Origin: Granulosicoccus sp964390335
GTDB taxonomy: Bacteria; Pseudomonadota; Gammaproteobacteria; Granulosicoccales; Granulosicoccaceae
Direction of reading: 5' to 3'
Assembly: GCA_964390335.1 (NCBI GenBank)
Contig: CAYMHU010000001.1
Coordinates: 201,766-265,765, forward strand
DNA: 64,000 nt
The translations under genes and the position numbers were made by a program. Each line of letters begins with the position of its first letter. The first letter of the stretch is position 1. The notes under the pieces were generated by a model, which saw nothing but the letters and a program-made list of their open reading frames with translations, had not been told where the DNA came from and ran no database searches. Shown here one piece after another: positions 9,374-17,395 of the stretch.

Positions 9374-10510
9374 ATGCAAACTATCATCTCTAAAAGCACA
9401 TTTAACCGTAATCAATCCATTGATTCCGGTTCATTAGCCGAAGCAACGCAGAACAGATATTCAATGGCATTGTTCAGCGAACCCGGAAGCCATGCTCGAC
9501 ATCAGCTCTCTAATAGCTTCGATGTTCGGCTGGTGTCATTGCATACGCCAATTCATCATTTCGATTGCTGCTTGATCGATTGCCGTGGTCAACAACTCAC
9601 TGAGCCCGCTTTAACAAACGTTGATAATTTTACCGGCGTGAAATTCGTACTAATAGATGAATTCACCATTATCTCAAACGCAAGGCAAGCCATCTCAGGT
9701 CATTATCAACTGATCACAGAAAATGAGTTCGATTCCCCAGCACTAATGGCGCGTGTCTCTGCCCATGCCTTACTAGACAATCGCTTTGACGTAACAGCCG
9801 TTACAGCCAAAACAGGTGGTTCTGCACAAGACGACACCACTGAAAGCGATAAACTTTCTGCTGCGAGCCATGATATTCGCCAACCCTTACAAGCAATCAG
9901 CCTGTTTATACACTCATTAGAATCCAAGTTAAACAATGAACAGCAACACAGCATACTGAGCAAGCTGAAGCAGTCAACCACTTCCTTACACAACTCACTG
10001 GATGACATGCTTGGCTTAATAAAAGCTAGCGCACCAAAACTGGATAAAAGCAGCGTTAATGAACCTGCAACTATCAACAACCGGATTGTACAGTTACACC
10101 ACGCGGACTCAGCAAATAAACCATTGCAGAATTACACAGTAATGGTGTTAGACAACAACGAGGAAATCGTCGCTGCGTTGGAAACAAACTTACAAGATGC
10201 CGGGATGCACGTTTATCCCGCAACTAACTTAGATGAGGCGTGTGAAATAATAAACGAGATCGATCAACTGCCCGACATGCTACTAGTTGATTTTAACCTT
10301 GATGACAATTGCACAGGTGACGATGCAATTCAAATGATCTGCAATACCGCGAAAAAAGTCATTCCCTCTATTGTGATTACCAGTGAAACCTGTACAACCA
10401 AATTACACCGAGCACAAGAGATAGCAACCGCCGTGCTACGCAAACCAGTACAAGCTGATCACTTGCTAGCAACCATCAATCACTATATTGATGACACAGC
10501 AAGCTGTTAA
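9374..10510 (+). CDS. HisKA plus receiver signalling protein lacking a histidine-kinase ATPase domain
   Basis: The ATG at 9374 is chosen over TTG at 9314 because an AGG precedes it and the extra residues look non-coding; the product has 378 residues. About 30-145 form an alpha/beta domain that may be a degenerate receiver (FDCCLIDCRG). At about 160-215 is a clear HisKA dimerisation/phosphoacceptor helix pair with the H-box SHDIRQPLQAISLF (His166). Instead of the expected HATPase_c domain (no N, G1 or G2 box anywhere) there is a short linker and then a receiver domain, about 255-375, with phosphoacceptor Asp306 in LLVDFNL, Ser/Thr in VITSE and Lys357 in RKP. It can therefore accept or relay phosphate but not use ATP itself. 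It is either a phosphotransfer partner of another kinase or a kinase gene that lost its catalytic domain; the frame is clean. Confidence 0.75.
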   Translation: MQTIISKSTFNRNQSIDSGSLAEATQNRYSMALFSEPGSHARHQLSNSFDVRLVSLHTPIHHFDCCLIDCRGQQLTEPALTNVDNFTGVKFVLIDEFTIISNARQAISGHYQLITENEFDSPALMARVSAHALLDNRFDVTAVTAKTGGSAQDDTTESDKLSAASHDIRQPLQAISLFIHSLESKLNNEQQHSILSKLKQSTTSLHNSLDDMLGLIKASAPKLDKSSVNEPATINNRIVQLHHADSANKPLQNYTVMVLDNNEEIVAALETNLQDAGMHVYPATNLDEACEIINEIDQLPDMLLVDFNLDDNCTGDDAIQMICNTAKKVIPSIVITSETCTTKLHRAQEIATAVLRKPVQADHLLATINHYIDDTASC

Positions 10511-10535
10511 TTGACAGCGTACATAGCACTAGAAC

Positions 10536-11606
10536 TTAAACTACGCCTTGATGCGTTATCGGCGTCGATAGACTGATATTCGCATCAATACTGGCCTCCA
10601 GTATTTTCTGCCTAAACAATTGCCGGGTTTTTATTATTGAGAACTCATCCTTTGTGTAGTAGTGCACCGACCACTCAATGGCATGATCACCGGCATCTTG
10701 CAACCTGATTTCCGGCGGATGTTGAGATTCCACTGCTATCTCTTCATCTTCTACCGCCGCGGTAAACGCCACTTCAAACATTTTCTTAACTTGTTCTGGT
10801 GGGACGTCATAGCCAATTTTAAACCGCAACGTTTCGCGCAAGCCTCGCGCTGAGGCAAAGCGCGACAGATTATGCACTGTGCAGTCTCTGATCTTGGAGT
10901 TGCGCATCATGATTCGGTGGTTATCAACTAAATTCAGTAGCTCAGTATGAAACGCAAGTGTACGGTATACGATTGCGATCAAATCTTCACCGCCATCTGA
11001 CACTTTGATTACATCTCGCTCTTTAAACATTTTACTGTTCAGAATAACCAGCCCGCTAATAATATCGGGAGCCCATGCACTTTGCGTCAATGCTAAAAAG
11101 ACACCGATAAAGCCGATAACCCCGCCGGCTTCCAAAAGACTATTAAATCCCGCAACCCGAATAATGGAGATCATTGCCATTACGGCTATAAAGACACTGA
11201 TAAAAATTGACAAAGCACGTGAAGCATAGGTATCAGCAATTCGAGTACCCGAACCACTGTGCTGAACCAGGCGACCAAAATGGATCCGGATAAACCGACC
11301 GATAAGATGAACAGCAAGATAAGATAAATAGATGATAACCAGTACAGATAACAGCTTTATGCCAACACCCTGGCCCGATTGCCCGTCGCCATAGAATAAA
11401 ATATACCCAAGCAAGGACAACAACAATACGTTAAGACCGCGAATTACATTGACTCTGAAATCGATCGTATTCTCAGGGGTTTCTTTGTTGGAGACATGGC
11501 TAACAATTGCGGGAGCAAACACAATCAACACCAAATTAACAACAAGCAAGCCATAGAACAACATCGGATTTTGCGAGATGTATTGGCTTATCTGCTGTAT
11601 CAGCAT
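10536..11606 (-). CDS. Small-conductance mechanosensitive ion channel (MscS family)
   Basis: This is a 356-residue inner-membrane channel opened by membrane tension to release solutes on osmotic downshock. Four to five hydrophobic segments occupy the first 190 residues; the last, with GGVIGFIGVFLALTQS and then GLVIL, corresponds to the pore-lining TM3 of MscS. The beta and alpha/beta cytosolic vestibule follows from about residue 200 (RDVIKV.., VHNLSRF). It lies 35 bases after the stop of the peptidase-permease gene on the same strand, so it could be the last member of that transcript, although channels of this kind are usually independent. No terminator was recognised between them. Confidence 0.88.
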   Translation of the reverse strand: MLIQQISQYISQNPMLFYGLLVVNLVLIVFAPAIVSHVSNKETPENTIDFRVNVIRGLNVLLLSLLGYILFYGDGQSGQGVGIKLLSVLVIIYLSYLAVHLIGRFIRIHFGRLVQHSGSGTRIADTYASRALSIFISVFIAVMAMISIIRVAGFNSLLEAGGVIGFIGVFLALTQSAWAPDIISGLVILNSKMFKERDVIKVSDGGEDLIAIVYRTLAFHTELLNLVDNHRIMMRNSKIRDCTVHNLSRFASARGLRETLRFKIGYDVPPEQVKKMFEVAFTAAVEDEEIAVESQHPPEIRLQDAGDHAIEWSVHYYTKDEFSIIKTRQLFRQKILEASIDANISLSTPITHQGVV

Positions 11607-11640
11607 TGTAGAAGTCCTGTCTTGACTCGAACGGTATCGA

Positions 11641-13527
11641 TCACGGTATTGACCCAGTGCGCCATTTATTAAAATAGTGACGCGAATCCAGCATGGGTAT
11701 AAAGCCTAGCTGATACCTAAACTGTCGACCACTGATTAAATGCGGTTCAATGAAAAATTCCACGGATGCGTTTGCTCCATCACGCTTTAATCGTCCGCTT
11801 AATATTGGACTCACCACAGACGCAAGCTGGGTTTCGCTTTTAATTTTAATATAGTAGATCTCTTGTAGCTGCCCGGATTCGTCAGGGATAATATCAGCTC
11901 TAATCTTTATTGCAGCAGAATCGCTTGCCTGGGAAATCGCTACGTTTTCGAATTCCGGGAAAGAACCCTGCGTACGATTATCGATTAGATCTTGCATGAT
12001 TTGACGCCAGCGATTATTCACCAGTGCCAATTCGCAATCTATATATTGCAAGTGTGATCGCCAGAATGCCACACCTGATAAGTTTGGTGGCGCATTATCT
12101 CTACCGATAGCACGTAAAAAATTCCCCAGAGACTCAACGCCGCAAGCGTCAGCCATTGCGTGAACCCAGATATCACCAATACCGTATAACAACTCACCGT
12201 CATACAGCGTATCGAATATGGTTCGATTGGCCATTTCGGCAAACTTAATATTTTGACGCTGCCAGGCAAGCGATGAAACCAGCCAGTTGGAGTCTCTGGA
12301 TACATCATCCGATACAATTGAAAACGACACATACTGCGCCATACCTTCAATGAAAAATCCAGTGCTGTTGGCGAACTCTCCAAGCTTTCGATTCGATTCT
12401 GTAGATTGCAAAACATGCGCAGTCTCATGAGACAATACACGCCTGTATAGAGGATCAACATCCAATGGTGTATTAAGCACCATTCGAATTTTTTTCCAAG
12501 ATGCCAGACCCAAAGCATGATCACTCTCCGATGTCATATCAGCTTGAATGCGTGGCAGTTCTGTAACGCCCAGCAGTTCAGCTAATGCAGCATAGTCTTG
12601 CTCCACAAACGGAATGAGCAAGTTCATGGCCTGTGTGTCTTCGGCGTTGTACGTAAAAGAATAGTGCTCGGTGTTTTCAGCCTGAATATTTCGAATACGC
12701 GCGTCTTTTGCAGTATTACCAACCATGACTGCCAAAACACCGATCACCAGCAGAAAACTAAATACGACGCCCAATATTGGTAATATTTTCGACGCTTTAC
12801 TGGTTCCTGGTGCACGTGGTTTGGAATCAGTATTAGTCCATAGGAAATAACTAACAAAGTACAAGATGAACGCAACACACAAATGGAAGCCGATGACCGC
12901 CCAATTGAGTATTAATTGTTGGCCAGAATACTCGTTGTCGAAAAACCCCAACACATTGTAAATACCGGAGAATCCAAATTGATTTTCCAGCCAGATAAGC
13001 GCGATGAGATAAGCGCAATATATAAGCAATCCGACTGTTCGAAACCAGGATAAAAATACACCGTGCGATATGACGACCACGGCAAAAAGAACGTTACGCA
13101 ACAACAGTGCAAAGTCCACCTGCCAATAACTTTTACCCGTTAAGGATTGCGTGTTTAGTGACAGCAAACCAGCTTGAATCATATGATCAAGACTAATAAG
13201 ACCAAACAACATTACCCATGCGGCAAAAATCTTGGACCAAAATAGCTTGGGCAGTTTTACCGGCAAACTGCGAAGAAAGTCTATTGTGGAATCATCATAC
13301 TCACGTGGAAAAAGATTGTATGCAGCAATTAAAATAATGAGTATTGTGAAGAGCGCAACATCTGAATTGCTACCAACGCGACAATAATCATCACACCAGG
13401 AGCTATAACTTTCTTCATCTATTCTGTGGGTGGCGAGCTCGGTAATATAGTACAGCGCACTTAACGCAAACCACAGAAAAGCGAACGGTACTAACTGCTT
13501 TAATTCTTTCAGAACGAGTTGAATCAT
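11641..13527 (-). CDS. ABC-2-like permease fused to a gluzincin (HExxH) peptidase-like domain
   Basis: The start is ATG at 13525-13527, overlapping the previous gene's stop as ATGA (628 residues); an upstream in-frame codon would add 8 residues. The N-terminal half (about 1-275) has seven hydrophobic segments and the layout of an ABC-2 exporter permease, including the conserved cytosolic turn after TM2 (PREYDDSTIDFLRSLP). The C-terminal half, about 290-628, is soluble and presumably periplasmic. It carries a zinc-protease signature: HETAH at 367-371, then Glu394 in FFIEGMAQY 22 residues after the second His, and the LLYGIGDIWVHAMADACG helix seen in gluzincins of the M1/M61/peptidase-MA type. 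All three zinc ligands and the catalytic Glu are intact. It pairs with the similar protein at 13524-15446, whose domain has lost these residues. Substrate is unknown. Confidence 0.82.
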   Translation of the reverse strand: MIQLVLKELKQLVPFAFLWFALSALYYITELATHRIDEESYSSWCDDYCRVGSNSDVALFTILIILIAAYNLFPREYDDSTIDFLRSLPVKLPKLFWSKIFAAWVMLFGLISLDHMIQAGLLSLNTQSLTGKSYWQVDFALLLRNVLFAVVVISHGVFLSWFRTVGLLIYCAYLIALIWLENQFGFSGIYNVLGFFDNEYSGQQLILNWAVIGFHLCVAFILYFVSYFLWTNTDSKPRAPGTSKASKILPILGVVFSFLLVIGVLAVMVGNTAKDARIRNIQAENTEHYSFTYNAEDTQAMNLLIPFVEQDYAALAELLGVTELPRIQADMTSESDHALGLASWKKIRMVLNTPLDVDPLYRRVLSHETAHVLQSTESNRKLGEFANSTGFFIEGMAQYVSFSIVSDDVSRDSNWLVSSLAWQRQNIKFAEMANRTIFDTLYDGELLYGIGDIWVHAMADACGVESLGNFLRAIGRDNAPPNLSGVAFWRSHLQYIDCELALVNNRWRQIMQDLIDNRTQGSFPEFENVAISQASDSAAIKIRADIIPDESGQLQEIYYIKIKSETQLASVVSPILSGRLKRDGANASVEFFIEPHLISGRQFRYQLGFIPMLDSRHYFNKWRTGSIP

Positions 13528-15446
13528 TGCATTACAACCCGGCCTGCCCACAAAGGTATGGGCCTGTGAAACTCATCGCTCTCAAGCTCAAGCACAACGT
13601 AGGCCCTTTCTCCAACGGCATACCCCGGCTCAACTAAATGAGCAACACCAGTGATCACACAAGGGCGTCGATCGCGCACGCGCGAGTAAATTGATGTTTC
13701 TATATCGAACGCTGGTGTGGGTTGATGGCGCAGCACGCACTGACCATACTCGCCTGGCTTGTAATCCGCACCGGCTCTGTAACTACCTTCAAGCAATCTG
13801 ACGCCTTTCTCATTAACGACACTTTTTACCTGTGCTTGCAAGTCGGGAATGGCGTTGAGTTTCGCAGCCACACTATCGATTCGCGCTGTATCTTCTAGCC
13901 AGATCAACCAAGTTTTGATAAATTCACGTAAAGGCCATCCAGTTAGCTTTTCGAATCGGGCCTCGTCGGATACAGCCAGGCGTTTAAAAGATTCGATGGA
14001 TGTATTACCTACTTTTTCGTTCACATAGTCCGAAGCTAATCGAATCACCACGTCGAAACCACGCTCTTGCTCCAGATATTTAATGGCTGAATAAGACAAT
14101 GCATCAGCCATTTCAAAACCGAGTTCATCCGTCAACGTTTGCCACAGCAACAAAGGTGGTGTGCCTTTATCGTACCGCCGCGCAGCGTGCACAGCCAATG
14201 CCATGAGCTCCGCATTGTGCTCGATCTGTAGGTTTTCCGGCGTGCCCAAATTGGCAGATTCAGTCCACCATCTTGATAACCCATCCAAAATCCAATGTCG
14301 GGTTTCAAAATCCATACGGCTGTTCGATAAACTCAGTAAGGAATGATGCATGGCTATATAAGCAATACCCTTGTCTTCAAACGCGTCATAGTCCAGGTAA
14401 TTTGCCGTAACCAACACCCCGCTAACTAAATCGGGCTCGATCTCGGTGTGTTCAAGCTCTGTATTCAATTCTATTCTGACAGTGGGTAATTGGGTTAAAC
14501 CAAGATCGGTTTTAAACTTTCCAAGTACCGTTTTTAATAACGTAGCTATCTGCGTAGCACGCGCCAGTTGCTCTGGCTCTAAATACATAACCGCAATGGG
14601 TGGATCATCAAATCGAACCACATTGCTTGTACCAAACTCGAACGTTTCTACATCCCATGTTTTGGCAAGAGTTTGATAAAGCGTAACGGATGCAAGCACA
14701 ACCAGCACCAACACAGCGATATCCCGCTTTGAGATCGGTTTGCTGAGTTTTTCTACCAAAGAGCCCTCATTGACAAGCGCTAATACATAACCGGCAGCTA
14801 CCAATAGCGCTGACAATAACCAGGTCTGAATTAGTTGACTCCACGGAATGATGTCGCGCTCAAACACAAACAGTTGCCGATCCATTAGCCCAATTGGAGC
14901 CAGCAGGGCTTGATCGAAGTTTGGCGAGTTGATCAAAAACAGTAAAAACATACCCAAGGCCACATAACAAATTATGCGAATGCGGCCGGTGATGCTGATG
15001 AAGAAAACCAAACTCCATAATAGTGTGGCTATGGTTAACGTTTTCGTTAATACCAATAATAAAAAGCGATTGTCGAGACCTTCCGAGTTGCTGGATAGTA
15101 GAACGGCAATACCCAACACGGCAGCTGCGAGCGTATTTATAAAAATAAAACCAAGGATATACTTTATGGTCAATGGCAATGCGTTGCCCACTGGAAGCGC
15201 TTCAACAAACTGTCGAGTGCCGCCAATATATTCTCTGACGATCAGTCTATTACCTACAATAATGGCAATTAACGGAATAACTGACATCAAGGAAAATCGG
15301 ACAGTTTCAATAACACTTAAATTGAACTCGCCGCTAACTTGCTGGGCAATTAAAATTAAAACAACCACCAGTAAGCCACAAGCCAGCATCACCAAAGCCA
15401 ACGTGTGTTCACGTAATTCCTTGCCCAGTAAACTGATGACGCCCAT
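13524..15446 (-). CDS. ABC-2-like permease fused to an inactive peptidase-like domain
   Basis: This is a 640-residue protein that starts at ATG 15446. Seven hydrophobic segments (about 16-34, 51-66, 95-117, 127-151, 154-171, 207-225, 243-262) form an ABC-2-like permease with the usual REYIGGTRQFVEALP turn. The soluble C-terminal part (270-640) parallels the peptidase-like domain of the next gene, but the active site is gone: where HExxH is expected there is MHHSLLS (366-372), and where the third zinc ligand is expected the sequence is ILDGLSRWW (Asp388 instead of Glu). This makes it a pseudo-enzyme half of a probable heterodimer with the product of 11641-13527, to which it is coupled by an ATGA overlap. 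It follows the ATPase gene by 33 bases. I infer one exporter: ATPase plus two unlike permeases. Confidence 0.8.
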   Translation of the reverse strand: MGVISLLGKELREHTLALVMLACGLLVVVLILIAQQVSGEFNLSVIETVRFSLMSVIPLIAIIVGNRLIVREYIGGTRQFVEALPVGNALPLTIKYILGFIFINTLAAAVLGIAVLLSSNSEGLDNRFLLLVLTKTLTIATLLWSLVFFISITGRIRIICYVALGMFLLFLINSPNFDQALLAPIGLMDRQLFVFERDIIPWSQLIQTWLLSALLVAAGYVLALVNEGSLVEKLSKPISKRDIAVLVLVVLASVTLYQTLAKTWDVETFEFGTSNVVRFDDPPIAVMYLEPEQLARATQIATLLKTVLGKFKTDLGLTQLPTVRIELNTELEHTEIEPDLVSGVLVTANYLDYDAFEDKGIAYIAMHHSLLSLSNSRMDFETRHWILDGLSRWWTESANLGTPENLQIEHNAELMALAVHAARRYDKGTPPLLLWQTLTDELGFEMADALSYSAIKYLEQERGFDVVIRLASDYVNEKVGNTSIESFKRLAVSDEARFEKLTGWPLREFIKTWLIWLEDTARIDSVAAKLNAIPDLQAQVKSVVNEKGVRLLEGSYRAGADYKPGEYGQCVLRHQPTPAFDIETSIYSRVRDRRPCVITGVAHLVEPGYAVGERAYVVLELESDEFHRPIPLWAGRVVMQ

Positions 15447-15479
15447 GCTTAATTATTGTCTTTTGGGAGTAATAAATAC

Positions 15480-16451
15480 CTAAGTGCCGGTTTTGGCAAC
15501 AACCGCAATAAACACGTCTTCGAGTGTCATTGAGTCTTCTCGCCAACCTGGCCTTAGGGGTATATCGCGCGGTGCGCCATACGGAAATTGCAACACCATG
15601 GTGTGCCTGCCATGGCGGCTAAGTGATTGCAGAACGTGGTCTGCGTTGTTGACGAAGTCTCCGGGAATATCACCTGGTTGATAGTAATCATTGCTTATTG
15701 AATAGGTAACAATACTGTTTGACAACGGCTCCAGTGCACCCTCGTACACAGCTTTGCCCGACTCCACAATACCAATACGATCGGCTATCGCTTCGATATC
15801 ATCAATAAGGTGAGTGGAAAAAAATATGGTGGTGTCATCCTTTCGTGCTTCTTCACTAACAAGATCAAGAAACTCCCTCCGCGCAACCGGATCCATACCG
15901 GCGGTTGGCTCGTCCAATATAAGGCATTCAGGTTTTGTCGCCAGCGCAACGGTGAGCGCAAGCTTTGCTTTCATGCCACCAGAAAATGTACCCACTTTAC
16001 GCTTAAAAGGTAAATCGAACTGCGACAGGACATCTCGATAGCGTTGTTCATCCCAGCGCGGATAAAATCCACGTACAAACTTGCCCAATACTTTTGGCGT
16101 CATCCAGGGATAAAAATGTTGCTCCTGAGCAACGTAGCCTACACGTTGCCTTGCAGCAACAACGTTGTCAGACACAGACTGTCCAAACAAATGAATCGAG
16201 CCACTAGAGATTTTGGTAATCCCCATAATCATTCTGATGGCAGTCGATTTACCAGCGCCATTACGGCCTAAGAAGCCATAAACCTCGCCTTTTTGTACTT
16301 GCAGCGATAATCCATTTAAAACTTGTAGTGAACCATATCGCTTGCACACATTGTTAAGGGCAATAACGGGGGATTCTGACCGCGAAGTCATTATTCCATC
16401 AGACTGTAAAGACCCAACAGATCCGGCCTGAGCAAGTGCGGGAGAATTCAT
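15480..16451 (-). CDS. ABC transporter ATP-binding protein (ABC-2 exporter type)
   Basis: This is a 323-residue ATPase of the CcmA/NatA class. Walker A is GRNGAGKS (62-69), the Q-loop region reads VAQEQHFYP, the signature is FSGGM (156-160), Walker B is LILDEP (177-182) and the H-loop His is in STHLIDD. The C-terminal tail (about 245-323) is an accessory beta domain as in other exporter ATPases. ATG at 16451 is used; an ATG at codon 21 (MTSRSESPV) is an alternative that would remove a non-conserved leader. It precedes the two permease genes on the same strand with short spacings and is certainly their motor subunit. The ATP sites look catalytically intact. Confidence 0.9.
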   Translation of the reverse strand: MNSPALAQAGSVGSLQSDGIMTSRSESPVIALNNVCKRYGSLQVLNGLSLQVQKGEVYGFLGRNGAGKSTAIRMIMGITKISSGSIHLFGQSVSDNVVAARQRVGYVAQEQHFYPWMTPKVLGKFVRGFYPRWDEQRYRDVLSQFDLPFKRKVGTFSGGMKAKLALTVALATKPECLILDEPTAGMDPVARREFLDLVSEEARKDDTTIFFSTHLIDDIEAIADRIGIVESGKAVYEGALEPLSNSIVTYSISNDYYQPGDIPGDFVNNADHVLQSLSRHGRHTMVLQFPYGAPRDIPLRPGWREDSMTLEDVFIAVVAKTGT

Positions 16452-16505
16452 GGTTGGTTTTCCAAACTTGATCGGAGCAGTTTATCACTGGTCTGACAAT
16501 TTACA

Positions 16506-17321
16506 TTAATGGGTCATAGAATAGATAACATAATTAACACCCATCCGATACGCCAAACCAGTAAAGCGCTCTGGATACTGTGCATCGTCGGCATGCTCCC
16601 ATGCGTCACCTAAATCCTGATTAAAATTGACAGCAACCATAATTCGACCCAAGTCGTCTGTTATGCCAAGCCAAACGGGTTTGGTACCGCCTTTCTCCCA
16701 CGTTCTACCGCTCATTACCGCTCTTATTCCGGGGATTTGTATGAGCGCGTCTATGGCATAAACCAATTGAAAGGGTTCTGAGGATTTCTCCAGTTTTTCC
16801 ATTTTACGATTTGGAAATATTGATTTCATGAGGGTTTCAAAATGACGCCATTCATAAGCACCGTGAAAATCATCAACCATTAAAAACCCACCCCGCAACA
16901 GGTACTCGCGTAAACGATCCTGCTCTGCTGGCGATAAGTACATATGGCCCACTTCAACCGCATACAACCAAGGGAAATCATATAGCTCGTCTGTTTTTAA
17001 ATTAACAAGCGTGCCTTCCGAATTTGTATCAACGCGGCTTAATCGCTGTAATCCTTGCGAGAAATGATATTCTGCATCCGGCCAATCGGCGCGCCAACGT
17101 GGCCATTCAAAACCACCGCTATAGGTGAGTCGTGCGAAGGTGAACTCGTGCGCAGGGCTACGCACTACACTGCCACCAACGTTTGCGCGGTTACTGACAG
17201 GTAGTTCCTGTATCTGCACAAGTGGCTCAGCGCTTGCGCCTGCTATTGAGCTTAGCAATAAACAACCTAGTGCTAAGCGCAGCAGAAAAGCGAGAACATT
17301 TGTTAAATAGGATTCGCGCAT
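16506..17321 (-). CDS. DUF4159 domain protein, secreted, first gene of the ABC-2/peptidase cluster
   Basis: ATG at 17319-17321 gives 271 residues with a normal signal peptide (hydrophobic core FLLRLALGCLLLSSI, cleavage after ASA near residue 31); an upstream TTG would add 14 residues. The mature part is the DUF4159 fold: FARLTYSGG at its start, then WPDAEYHF, LKTDELYDFPWLYAVEVGHM, and LREYLLRGGFLMVDDFHG, which resembles the glutamine-amidotransferase/ThuA-like folds that DUF4159 is thought to share. It has no membrane anchor and should be periplasmic. It is read just ahead of the ATPase and permease genes (54-base gap), so it may be the extracytoplasmic partner of that transporter. Function is not known. 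Confidence 0.8.
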   Translation of the reverse strand: MRESYLTNVLAFLLRLALGCLLLSSIAGASAEPLVQIQELPVSNRANVGGSVVRSPAHEFTFARLTYSGGFEWPRWRADWPDAEYHFSQGLQRLSRVDTNSEGTLVNLKTDELYDFPWLYAVEVGHMYLSPAEQDRLREYLLRGGFLMVDDFHGAYEWRHFETLMKSIFPNRKMEKLEKSSEPFQLVYAIDALIQIPGIRAVMSGRTWEKGGTKPVWLGITDDLGRIMVAVNFNQDLGDAWEHADDAQYPERFTGLAYRMGVNYVIYSMTH

Positions 17322-17357
17322 ACAAAAACTATACGCTAGATCCGCGGCTTGCGGAAC

Positions 17358-17382
17358 AGCCAAACGCGCAAACCGTTTGGCT
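17358..17382. terminator. Inverted repeat after livM, possible transcription end
   Basis: A 9-base stem AGCCAAACG / CGTTTGGCT is separated by a 7-base loop, between the livM stop (17396) and the start of the DUF4159 gene (17321), both on the minus strand. There is no good T-run on the minus strand, so it may be a weak terminator, an mRNA-stabilising hairpin or an operator. Confidence 0.45.
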
Positions 17383-17395
17383 TTACATTACCGTA

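Noticed and set aside
14974..15483. Long plus-strand frame opposite the permease gene, and similar ones at 22080-22559 and 42909-43532
   Set aside because: They lie antisense to well-supported membrane or binding-protein genes; Thr/Ala/Pro-rich shadows of hydrophobic codons.
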